From the NCBI RefSeq assembly GCF_020907245.1, contig NZ_JAJJWH010000008.1:1-64000 (forward strand): 64,000 nucleotides of DNA, given 5' to 3'. This document shows, in pieces, positions 1 to 6,953 of this stretch; position 1 is the first letter of the stretch; every line of letters starts with the position of its first letter. The translations under genes and the position numbers were made by a program. The DNA is from Pontibacter harenae (GTDB lineage Bacteria; Bacteroidota; Bacteroidia; Cytophagales; Hymenobacteraceae). The notes under the pieces were generated by a model that worked only from the letters and a program-made list of their open reading frames with translations, had not been told where the DNA came from and did no database searches.

Positions 1-548
1 CTACTTAACAGCGGTCCAGTTTTTCGGGGGGAGGTCACACCTATCACTACAGGTCCAATAAAAAAATAGACCGTCTTCGTAAAAAAAGATTCGATGGACT
101 TCCTGAATTGCATAGAGCCGCAAAGAACAAGGGCCTTTTCGTTAGAGAGTATCCATGTTACCAAAGAGAATTTGAACCAATTAAATCAGAACTTGACGCA
201 ATCAGTAAGCATCTAAAGGTAAAAAGGCAAGAAAACAAAAAACGATTTAAAGCCCTGGCAATTGGGGATACCATAAGAGTTCCGTTTGGTGGCACTTTCC
301 GTAGTGACGGAACAGATAGAACTAGTTTGACTGTTTTTTCATATGTTGTAGATGGGAGTGATTTTAAGTGCCTGATAGAGGGAGTAGTTCTTGATAAGAA
401 CAAACGAAAGAATGGCTTCAACATAGTTTACAGAATTATAAGTACAAATCTCTGTAAATACGATTCAATAATTTATAACAGTAAGGACATCATTCCTGGA
501 GAAGTACTTACTCATAATATGAAGTATTTCAAAATTGTAACTAAATAA
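1..548 (+). CDS. Unknown ORF entering from the left edge, possible -1 frameshift
   Basis: The frame that ends at 548 is open from position 9 and has no ATG; the first usable start is TTG at 108, which gives 146 aa. The residues encoded just upstream (about 69-107) look like ordinary protein, so the gene probably begins earlier. Frame 1 is open from base 1 to 66 and stops at TAG 67-69, directly after a run of seven A (60-66). In that frame the run reads A AAA AAA, a classic -1 slippery heptamer, and a -1 shift joins frame 1 to the long ORF. Either this is one frameshifted protein or a gene broken by an indel in the A run. I recognise no domain; the product is basic at its N-terminus, has no signal peptide and no membrane segment. 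An attC-like hairpin follows it. The coding call is moderately safe; the function is unknown. Confidence 0.5.
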
Positions 549-556
549 ATACTATT

Positions 557-623
557 GCCAACGTTGTGCATAAGTCATGCTAAGGCCGATGGCCTTGCAC
601 ATCTCATACACGAGACCGTTGCC
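557..623. repeat. attC-like imperfect hairpin between accessory ORFs
   Basis: The stretch opens with GCCAACG (557-563) and closes with CGTTGCC (617-623). In its centre AAGGCC (582-587) and GGCCTT (591-596) pair around GAT, and the arms between centre and ends are largely complementary with a few mismatches. A long imperfect hairpin bounded by CAAC/GTTG resembles integron attC recombination sites, but the canonical core sites are not exact. It lies between two unrelated accessory ORFs, which fits a gene-cassette boundary. A plain terminator is less likely because no T-tract follows. Confidence 0.4.
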
Positions 624-636
624 AGTAACTTGAACT

Positions 637-1377
637 ATGATAAACGAATACGAAAATACATTACGAGAACTAATCACTTCTTTGATTGGTAGTAGTGACA
701 CATCTAACTACAAAGTATCACCAGAAAGAATAGAAAAGTGGAAGGAGAAACGGGAAATAGAAAAAAAGAAAAATAAAGGGATACTGCTAGAGCCAAGACT
801 GATTTATTATTCTGATTTTTATGATATAAATACAATAATTGAGAAAAATTGGGACATATTTTCACCTATTCTAAATGACAAGAAACGGTTCTCAGTTTTC
901 TTCAAGGAAATAGAACAATTTAGAAATACGCTTGCTCACGGAAGAAAACTGATTGCAAGTCAAGAAAGTCTCCTATCAGGAATTTTGATGGATTTAAAAA
1001 ACGCAATAACAATATTCCACAATAAAAATCATATGAAAGATGATTATTTCATTGAACTTATAAAAGTTTCTGACAATCTAGGAAACTTTTGGGGTAAATC
1101 TGTATTTGAGAGAAGTGGAAAACCAAATTTAAAAGTTGGTGACCAATATGAGCTCCTTATTGAGGCGAATGACCCCAAAGACAGGAAAATACAATATGAA
1201 ATACTAACACTAGGACTTAACTTTTCTTTAAAACAAGAATCCAATAGATTTATCTTTCAAATTGGCAAGGAACTTATAGGACAGAATACATTGCTTTTAG
1301 TAAAAGTATCCACTCCTGATTCTGAATATAAGAATGAAATAATGCGAAAGATTTCAATTATAGTATATCCTGAATAA
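637..1377 (+). CDS. Swt1-like HEPN domain protein
   Basis: 246 aa, soluble. Residues 1-115 look like a HEPN domain of the Swt1 type: a Lys/Glu-rich helix (30-47) is followed by the segment with Arg96 and His101 in RNTLAHG, matching the R-x4-6-H active-site motif of HEPN ribonucleases. The C-terminal part (about 150-246) is predicted beta-rich and I do not recognise it. HEPN proteins are commonly RNase toxins or effectors in phage-defence and conflict systems, so an RNA-cleaving role is inferred from the motif, not shown. No antitoxin-like partner is adjacent; an unknown ORF lies upstream and a GNAT 43 bp downstream. Codon use is AT-rich compared with the rest of the window, which suggests transfer. 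Confidence 0.65.
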   Translation: MINEYENTLRELITSLIGSSDTSNYKVSPERIEKWKEKREIEKKKNKGILLEPRLIYYSDFYDINTIIEKNWDIFSPILNDKKRFSVFFKEIEQFRNTLAHGRKLIASQESLLSGILMDLKNAITIFHNKNHMKDDYFIELIKVSDNLGNFWGKSVFERSGKPNLKVGDQYELLIEANDPKDRKIQYEILTLGLNFSLKQESNRFIFQIGKELIGQNTLLLVKVSTPDSEYKNEIMRKISIIVYPE

Positions 1378-1420
1378 TACTCTCACCGTCATTCAAAAAA
1401 GGCAAAGGAGACGAGGTAAT

Positions 1421-1909
1421 ATGAAAATCAGAAAAGCAGATAAAGTACTGGATTATGAACAAATATGGGACATCTTTTTTCAGGTTATCAAAACAGGAGA
1501 CACCTATGTATTTGACCCAAATACCTCAAAAGAGGCGTTAGACAAGTATTGGCTTGCAGACTACATGGACACCTTTGTTGCCGTTGACGACAATGACTTG
1601 GTAATAGGAACATATATCATCAAACCTAACCAGGTTGACTTAGGTAACCACATAGCTAATTGCAGCTATATGGTAAAGCCCAATTATCAGGGCAAAGGAA
1701 TTGGCAAACTTATGTGTGAACATTCCATTGAGTTTGCTAAACAAAAGGGGTATTTCGGTATTCAGTTCAATATCGTCGTCAGCACCAACACAGGGGCGGT
1801 AAACCTTTGGAAAAAGTATGGCTTCGAAATCATAGGTACAACTCCGAAAGGTTTTCGGCACAAAGAATTAGGATTAGTGGACACGTACATTATGTTCAAA
1901 AAATTATAA
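1421..1909 (+). CDS. GNAT family N-acetyltransferase
   Basis: 162 aa, a complete single GNAT domain. Motif A with the acetyl-CoA pyrophosphate loop is at about residues 86-100 (Q-G-K-G-I-G after the beta-4 strand VKPNY), and the C-terminal NLWKKYGFE segment is the usual motif B. The substrate cannot be told from sequence. A clear Shine-Dalgarno-like AAGGAG (1405-1410) precedes the ATG, unusual in this window and a hint of foreign origin. It closes the accessory patch; def and ruvX downstream are on the other strand. GNATs can act as toxins, but nothing here (no DUF1778 or RHH partner) supports that. Confidence 0.85.
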   Translation: MKIRKADKVLDYEQIWDIFFQVIKTGDTYVFDPNTSKEALDKYWLADYMDTFVAVDDNDLVIGTYIIKPNQVDLGNHIANCSYMVKPNYQGKGIGKLMCEHSIEFAKQKGYFGIQFNIVVSTNTGAVNLWKKYGFEIIGTTPKGFRHKELGLVDTYIMFKKL

Positions 1910-2055
1910 GCAGGCTATCATTATTTGATCATATTAGTAAGTATAAGCCTCACGTAGATGCTAACATGAAAGAAAACAAATGCTAGTCTATTGCTGCCTT
2001 AACGCTTGCTCTGCTACAGGCATCAGCTACAACCTAATCTATAACTATAAAATAC

Positions 2056-2091
2056 AAAAGAGCCTGCCACTTTACAGTAGCAGGCTCTTTT
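2056..2091 (-). terminator. Hairpin terminator of def
   Basis: AAAAGAGCCTGC (2056-2067) pairs perfectly with GCAGGCTCTTTT (2080-2091). It lies just after the def stop codon and could also stop transcription arriving from the GNAT. Confidence 0.85.
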
Positions 2092-2113
2092 GGTACAGTT
2101 CAAAACGTATAGG

Positions 2114-2683
2114 CTATCGTCTCTTGCTCAGTGCAGGAAACTTCATGCGATAGTCAGAGTCCACTTCACCTTTCGTTATTTTTGCCAGTTTATTCTTGAT
2201 CAGGCGCTTCTTCAGGCCAGACAGGTAATCTGTGAAAAGGATACCCTCCACATGGTCGTATTCGTGCTGAATCACACGGGCTGTCATGCCATCGTAGGTG
2301 TCGGTATGCTCGTTCCAATCAGTATCGAAGTAGCGGATCACGATGCGCTCAGGGCGATACACTACCTCACGCACACCAGGGATGCTTAGGCAGCCTTCCT
2401 CAAAGCCCCACTCTTCGCCATCTTCCTCTATAATTTCTGGGTTGATGAAAGCTTTTTTCACGCCTTTGCCCTTGTCTTCTTCATCCATCATCGGCTCAGA
2501 ATCAATTACAAAAAGGCGAATACTTTTACTAATCTGCGGAGCTGCCAGGCCAACACCGTGCGCGTGGTACATGGTGGCAAACATGTCGTCCACCAGCTCA
2601 TTCAGGTCAGGAAAATCTTGGGGTATATCCTGGGCAGGCTCTTTTAAAACAGGGTCGCCGTAGGCGGTAATAGGATAAATCAT
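2114..2683 (-). CDS. def: Peptide deformylase
   Basis: 189 aa, full length. Removes the formyl group from the N-terminal methionine of nascent proteins in the cytosol. All three family motifs are present: GVGLAAPQ (43-50), EGCLS with the metal ligand Cys98 (96-100), and HEYDH (140-144) carrying the other two metal ligands and the catalytic Glu. A basic C-terminal tail (KKRLIKNKLAKI region) may contact the ribosome. The start codon overlaps the end of ruvX by 4 bp, so the two genes are translationally coupled in one operon. Confidence 0.97.
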   Translation of the reverse strand: MIYPITAYGDPVLKEPAQDIPQDFPDLNELVDDMFATMYHAHGVGLAAPQISKSIRLFVIDSEPMMDEEDKGKGVKKAFINPEIIEEDGEEWGFEEGCLSIPGVREVVYRPERIVIRYFDTDWNEHTDTYDGMTARVIQHEYDHVEGILFTDYLSGLKKRLIKNKLAKITKGEVDSDYRMKFPALSKRR

Positions 2684-3099
2684 AATATGTTTCTGCTTTC
2701 TAAATACGATTGTAAAATAATGGCAGCACTCACGCGGTCTACCGTGGCTTTGTCCTGGCGGGCCTTCTTCTTTAAGCCCCCTGCCAACATCGCTTTCTGA
2801 GCCATACTGGAAGTAAAACGCTCGTCAACGGTATGTACTGGCACACCAGGAAAATCTTTCTGCAACTTGCGCACAAAGCCAATTACATGTGGCGTGGCAT
2901 CCGTTGCTTCACCGCTCAGGCGGCGAGGCATACCTACCACAATAGCCTCTACAGGTTCGCGCTGCATGTAGCTCTTAATATAAGTCAACACATCTTTAGC
3001 ATGAACGGTTTCGAGCGGAGAAGCTATTATCTGCAACGTATCTGTTACAGCCAGACCCACACGCTTGTTTCCGTAATCAACTGCTAAAATTCTACCCAT
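2680..3099 (-). CDS. ruvX: Holliday junction resolvase-like RuvX/YqgF
   Basis: 139 aa, the usual length. RNase H-like fold: Asp8 in the first strand (AVDYG), VVGMPRRLSG in the middle, VDERFTS around residue 97, and a conserved Asp near the C-terminus (DRVSAAIIL). YqgF proteins are proposed to resolve junctions and to process the 5' end of pre-16S rRNA, which fits being first gene of an operon with def. The 4-bp overlap with def supports co-transcription. Confidence 0.95.
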   Translation of the reverse strand: MGRILAVDYGNKRVGLAVTDTLQIIASPLETVHAKDVLTYIKSYMQREPVEAIVVGMPRRLSGEATDATPHVIGFVRKLQKDFPGVPVHTVDERFTSSMAQKAMLAGGLKKKARQDKATVDRVSAAIILQSYLESRNIL

Positions 3100-3455
3100 T
3101 GTACTGTCTTATAGCGCGCGCTTTAGTGCATTTGTAGCTACAAAGTTAGCTTATTAATTCGTAAACTGGGAGCCAAGAAAGTTTTGCCTGCTACAGTTTT
3201 AAACAAAAGGTAAAATTTATGCTAAGAAACTGTTAAATTGAGATTGCAGTTGTATAGTAGGAGGTAAGGGTAAGTTTGAAAGAGAACCACTTTTTTCTTC
3301 CTCAAATATGAAGGAATCAGCGAACACGAGATCAATTAGCCGTTGCCAGCAACAAGGTACTTTTTCTAAATTGATTTTAAATCAGTGCAATTATGAAGAA
3401 AAGATAGACAAAAGCGTGGCGGGCAGTATGTAACTTTCGGTATTTAGCACTTGTA
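3100..3455. other. Intergenic region between divergent ruvX and ctp
   Basis: About 350 bases without a supportable ORF or RNA. AT-rich. It must hold the ruvX-def promoter on the minus strand; I could not place it with confidence. Confidence 0.5.
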
Positions 3456-3486
3456 TTAGTGGTGTAATCAGATCGAAATAATTTTG
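3456..3486 (+). promoter_or_regulatory. Candidate Bacteroidota promoter of the S41 protease
   Basis: TAATTTTG at 3479-3486 fits the -7 consensus TAnnTTTG. TTAG at 3456-3459, spaced by 19 bases, is a 3/4 match to the -33 box TTTG. The gene starts 62 bases downstream. Confidence 0.45.
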
Positions 3487-3547
3487 TAGGAATACCATGC
3501 CTGCACTCAGTAGAGAAATTTAACGATCATTTACCACAGAACTGACT

Positions 3548-5206
3548 ATGGAAAATAAAGATATAGAAGAGCAAAGAGAGGTAAAGAATTCTCCTTTTCA
3601 GGTAAAGCTGCCATTGTTTATAGCATTGGCTTTGGTGGTGGGTGTGTTACTAGGCGCTACCACATTTTCTCCGTCTAGTATAAATCCTCAGGGCACTGCA
3701 AAGAGTTACCTTAAGTTCCGCGACATACTCAGCTACATAGACCGCGACTATGTTGATACCGTGGATACCGAGGAACTCACAGACTACGCCATCAGCCAAA
3801 TGCTTAAAAAGCTGGACCCGCACACCTCTTACATACCCGCCGAGGATATGGCCATGGCAAGGTCTTACTTAGAGGGTGATTTTGACGGAATAGGTGTCGA
3901 GTTTAACATCTTCAACGATACTATTTATGTTGTAACGCCGCTTAGCGGAGGGCCTTCGGAAGCGGCAGGTATACAAACAGGCGATAAAATAATTAAAGTG
4001 GATGGTGAGGATGTGGCAGGTATCAACATCAGCAACGAAGGCGTGTTTAAACGCTTGCGTGGCCCGAGTGGCTCTAAGGTTGAACTGATCATACAACGAA
4101 ATATGACGAAAGAACCGCTTCATTTTACCATAAAGCGTAGCAAGATTCCTACTTTCTCGGTAGATGTGAACTATATGGTAGACAAGAATACGGGTTATAT
4201 AAAAGTTAGCCGCTTCTCTGCCAATACGTTCGAAGAATTTAAGGAAGCCCTGACACAGTTGAAAAAGAAAGGCATGAGCCAACTGATCCTGGACCTTCGT
4301 GGAAACCCAGGAGGCTACATGGATCACGCCATCCGTATGGCTGATGAATTTCTGTCTGGCAAAAAAATGATTGTTTACACCGATGGCAAAGGCACGAAGT
4401 ATGATTCCGAGTCTTTGGCTCGTACCAAGGGTGCTTTCGAAAACGGGCCACTAATTGTGCTGGTAGATGAGGGCAGCGCCTCCGCCGCTGAAATTGTAGC
4501 GGGTGCCCTGCAAGATAACGACCGGGCATTAGTTGTTGGTCGCCGATCTTTTGGTAAAGGCTTAGTGCAAATGCCTATTCCGTTGAACGATGGTTCGGAG
4601 CTTCGCCTGACCATTTCCCGCTACTACACCCCAAGCGGGCGTTCTATCCAAAAATCTTATGAAAAAGGTGCCGAAGAGTACCAGATGGATATGATGAACA
4701 GGTTTGAGCGCGGCGAATACTTCCACCCCGACAGCAGCTTGTTTGTAGATTCGCTAAAGTATAAAACGGCCAGGGGTAGAGTAGTGTATGGCGGAGGCGG
4801 TATTATGCCAGATGTATTTGTGCCTCGCGACACTTCTGAGCTGTCGGGCTACCTGAGCCAGTTGTACAACAAAAATGTAATTCGGGAATATGCGCTGGAT
4901 CATTACCAGGGTAACCGCGAGAACCTTGAGCAGATGCCTATTGAGCAGTTTAAAAAGAACTTTGAGGTATCTGATAAAATGCTGCAAGAGGTGATAAGAC
5001 TTGCTACAAAAGCTGGCGTAGAGTATAAGGAAGAAGAATACAACCGTTCTAAAAACCTGTTGCGCAATAATGTAAAGGCTTTTATTGGACGTAGCATTTA
5101 CGGTAACGAAGGCTTTTATCCTGTTTTACACGAAGCAGATGAAGAGTTTCAGGAAGCTCTGAAACAGTTTAGAAGAGCTGAAAGGTTGGCGAAAGGAGGC
5201 GCTTAA
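3548..5206 (+). CDS. C-terminal processing protease, S41 family
   Basis: 552 aa. One N-terminal membrane segment (about 21-38) with the bulk in the periplasm, then a PDZ domain (about 108-190) and the S41 catalytic core. The nucleophile is the Ser in GSASAAEI (Ser310 or the Ser two residues on) and the general base is Lys337 in SFGKGLVQ, the typical spacing. The conserved DLRGNPGG lies at 249-256. A C-terminal extension of about 150 residues, helical and charged, is common in Bacteroidota members. Such Prc/CtpA proteases trim or degrade envelope proteins from their C-terminus. Monocistronic: own promoter upstream and a perfect terminator at 5262-5306. Confidence 0.95.
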   Translation: MENKDIEEQREVKNSPFQVKLPLFIALALVVGVLLGATTFSPSSINPQGTAKSYLKFRDILSYIDRDYVDTVDTEELTDYAISQMLKKLDPHTSYIPAEDMAMARSYLEGDFDGIGVEFNIFNDTIYVVTPLSGGPSEAAGIQTGDKIIKVDGEDVAGINISNEGVFKRLRGPSGSKVELIIQRNMTKEPLHFTIKRSKIPTFSVDVNYMVDKNTGYIKVSRFSANTFEEFKEALTQLKKKGMSQLILDLRGNPGGYMDHAIRMADEFLSGKKMIVYTDGKGTKYDSESLARTKGAFENGPLIVLVDEGSASAAEIVAGALQDNDRALVVGRRSFGKGLVQMPIPLNDGSELRLTISRYYTPSGRSIQKSYEKGAEEYQMDMMNRFERGEYFHPDSSLFVDSLKYKTARGRVVYGGGGIMPDVFVPRDTSELSGYLSQLYNKNVIREYALDHYQGNRENLEQMPIEQFKKNFEVSDKMLQEVIRLATKAGVEYKEEEYNRSKNLLRNNVKAFIGRSIYGNEGFYPVLHEADEEFQEALKQFRRAERLAKGGA

Positions 5207-5261
5207 ACCGTTAAACTTCGGTTTTGCAGCTGCCAGTCTATAGTTGAATGCTAGTAGGTTT

Positions 5262-5306
5262 AACAGCAAGAGGAGGCAATTAGTTAAGTTGCCTCCTCTT
5301 GCTGTT
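5262..5306 (+). terminator. Perfect 18-bp hairpin terminator after the S41 protease
   Basis: Bases 5262-5279 and 5289-5306 are perfect reverse complements with a 9-base loop. Its position decides that the next gene starts downstream of it (5433), not at an in-frame ATG at 5244. Confidence 0.85.
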
Positions 5307-5432
5307 TCCAGAGCCACGACTAAGTTAAGGGTTTCAACGCAGTATTTCTCCGCGCGTATCATTATCTTTGTTGTCCGAGTTATACTATACTTTAGTAGCT
5401 TTTCGCTAATTTTTACCCTTACTATTACCCTT

Positions 5433-5963
5433 ATGATGAAGAGATTATTTTTTGTAGCTATGGTGCTGGTCGTGTTAGTAGGCACAGCGTGTGAGAAAAT
5501 AGACAAGCTCCTTACGTTTTACATAGAGGAGGAAGAGACGATAGAAATAAATTCTCAATTTCCTGTAGGCGTGGTTACTCCTTTGTCCCCCATAGCAATT
5601 CCTACAAACTCAGAAGAAACTTTTAAGAACAATAACACACGTGCGGAGTTAGTAAAAGATGTTTCGTTAAACAAGCTGACCTTGAGCATTTCTAACCCTC
5701 AGGACGAGAATTTTGATTTTCTGAAAAAGATTGAAATTTACATCAGCAGCGAAGGAGAGGAAGAAGTTATGATTGCTTTTCTGGAGGAGGTCCCGAAGGG
5801 AAAGAGTAGCATTCAACTTGTTTCTACCAATGCTAAACTAGACAAGTATATAAAAAGCGATAGATACACCATCCGGACGATGGCCGAACTTGCTAAAGCA
5901 ATAACAAGGGATGTGTCTATTAACGCGAATATGTGGTTTAAAGTAACCGCAGACCCATTATAA
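5433..5963 (+). CDS. Small lipoprotein of unknown function
   Basis: 176 aa from ATG 5433 (or 5436). An in-frame ATG at 5244 exists, but the extra 63 codons run through the terminator hairpin of the preceding gene, so the short form is chosen. It starts with a lipoprotein signal (MMKRLFFVAMVLVVLVGTAC) whose lipobox Cys is residue 20, so the mature protein is lipid-anchored. The rest is an acidic, probably beta-rich domain with no family I recognise. It is followed after 2 bases by the GroES-like gene, so the two are probably co-transcribed. Confidence 0.8.
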   Translation: MMKRLFFVAMVLVVLVGTACEKIDKLLTFYIEEEETIEINSQFPVGVVTPLSPIAIPTNSEETFKNNNTRAELVKDVSLNKLTLSISNPQDENFDFLKKIEIYISSEGEEEVMIAFLEEVPKGKSSIQLVSTNAKLDKYIKSDRYTIRTMAELAKAITRDVSINANMWFKVTADPL

Positions 5964-5965
5964 TT

Positions 5966-6358
5966 ATGCATACATTACCCATGAGGATTTCTGAAAAGAA
6001 TAAGTTAGAGAAAATTATCATAGTTGGTGACCGTGTCCTGATAAAGCCAAAGTCGGCGAAGGACCAAACCAAGAGCGGCTTATACCTGCCACCTGGCGTA
6101 CAGGAAAAAGAAAAGGTGCAGGAGGGATACGTGATGAAAGTAGGCCCTGGTTATCCTATACCAGCAGACTATGGTTTCGACGATGAGTCTTGGGAGCAGG
6201 AAGAGGAGGAGGTGCGCTATATACCGCTTCAGGCCAAAGAAGGCGATCTGGCTATTTACCTGCAACGCGATGCGATTGAGATAAACTACCTCAGCGAGAA
6301 ATACTACATTGTGCCGCAGTCAGCAGTACTTATGCTGGTGCGCGAAGAGGATCTTTAA
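5966..6358 (+). CDS. GroES-like (Cpn10 fold) protein
   Basis: 130 aa. The Cpn10 pattern is clear: VGDRVLIKP at the start of the barrel, the SGLYLPP segment where the mobile loop ends, then GYVMKVGPG, GDLAIY and a closing strand. It differs from a housekeeping GroES in having an insertion of about 20 mostly acidic residues (FDDESWEQEEEEV) in the middle, and no groEL is next to it. It may be a divergent co-chaperonin or a Cpn10-fold protein with another role. ATG 5981 is an alternative start. It follows the lipoprotein gene by 2 bases. Confidence 0.85.
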   Translation: MHTLPMRISEKNKLEKIIIVGDRVLIKPKSAKDQTKSGLYLPPGVQEKEKVQEGYVMKVGPGYPIPADYGFDDESWEQEEEEVRYIPLQAKEGDLAIYLQRDAIEINYLSEKYYIVPQSAVLMLVREEDL

Positions 6359-6400
6359 TCGTTTTTCGCAGAGAATAGCTGCAGTTAAGGCAGTATCAGT

Positions 6401-6448
6401 AAAACAACAGGCTCCACATCCAAGTCAGGATGTGGAGCCTGTTGTTTT
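6401..6448 (+). terminator. Perfect 21-bp hairpin terminator
   Basis: Bases 6401-6421 and 6428-6448 pair perfectly around a 6-base loop; the stem is flanked by A and T runs so it can work in both directions. It ends the lipoprotein/GroES-like operon. Confidence 0.9.
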
Positions 6449-6536
6449 ATATCAAATCGTATAAAGGAGCTTCCATTGCTCTAAACATTCTACAAACTAA
6501 AAGTCCCTCTGCAACTGGTGAAGTACACTGCTCCCT

Positions 6537-6660
6537 GCTGGCTTTTCGCCTCGCCAGCGGGCCCTTACTTTTCTCCTTGATGAGAAAAGTAAGCAAAAGA
6601 ATCAAGAAGATTTTGAACTCGCTGAACGCTCAAACAAAAAATCGTCGTTGGTGCACCTGG
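6537..6660. repeat. Hairpin-rich intergenic repeat
   Basis: Two hairpins lie close together: GCTGGC (6537-6542) with GCCAGC (6553-6558), and a perfect 12-bp stem at 6564-6575 / 6582-6593. The stretch is open in one frame, but the translation is the low-complexity Lys/Gln/Asn type I associate with dispersed non-coding repeats of Bacteroidota. I annotate it as a repeat, not a gene. Confidence 0.5.
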
Positions 6661-6832
6661 CAAAAGCTTTATGCTCTGTAGGAGAAAGGTAAAACCTTAT
6701 TTGTTATACTGATATGGAAGCTACTAAACACTAACTGGTATCAAAAGGCATTTACAGCTGTTTAGGTTTATCTCGCTTTACTACTTTACCAAAAATTGCT
6801 AGACTTAGACTTCCTGCCAATGAAGAATAAAA

Positions 6833-6914
6833 GCTCCCCTCCTTTGACAAGGAGGGGTAGTTAGATACAGAGGCCGTAGATATTCTCAAAACCTATCATT
6901 CTTACAGAATAAAG
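6833..6914. repeat. Copy 1 (partial) of a dispersed CTCCCCTCC/GGAGGGG repeat
   Basis: Begins with GCTCCCCTCCTT / AAGGAGGGG (6833-6856), then TAGTTAGATACAGAG, and ends with a block (6893-6914) nearly identical to 21064-21085 inside copy 2. Compared with the right end of copy 2 it lacks six bases (CAGGGG). It sits at the 3' side of the subtilase gene. Confidence 0.6.
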
Positions 6915-6953
6915 GGAATATGAGTGTCTACACCAAAGCGAGCCGCCAAACTC

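Noticed and set aside
1421..1909. GNAT as a toxin of a toxin-antitoxin pair with the HEPN gene
   Set aside because: No RHH or DUF1778 antitoxin partner, and the protein has the length and motifs of a standard acetyltransferase.
5244..5432. In-frame 63-codon extension of the lipoprotein at 5433
   Set aside because: It would run through the perfect terminator hairpin of the preceding gene and would destroy the lipoprotein signal peptide.
6430..6681. Plus-strand ORF of 83 codons
   Set aside because: It starts inside the terminator stem and runs through a hairpin-rich repeat; no family and low-complexity content.
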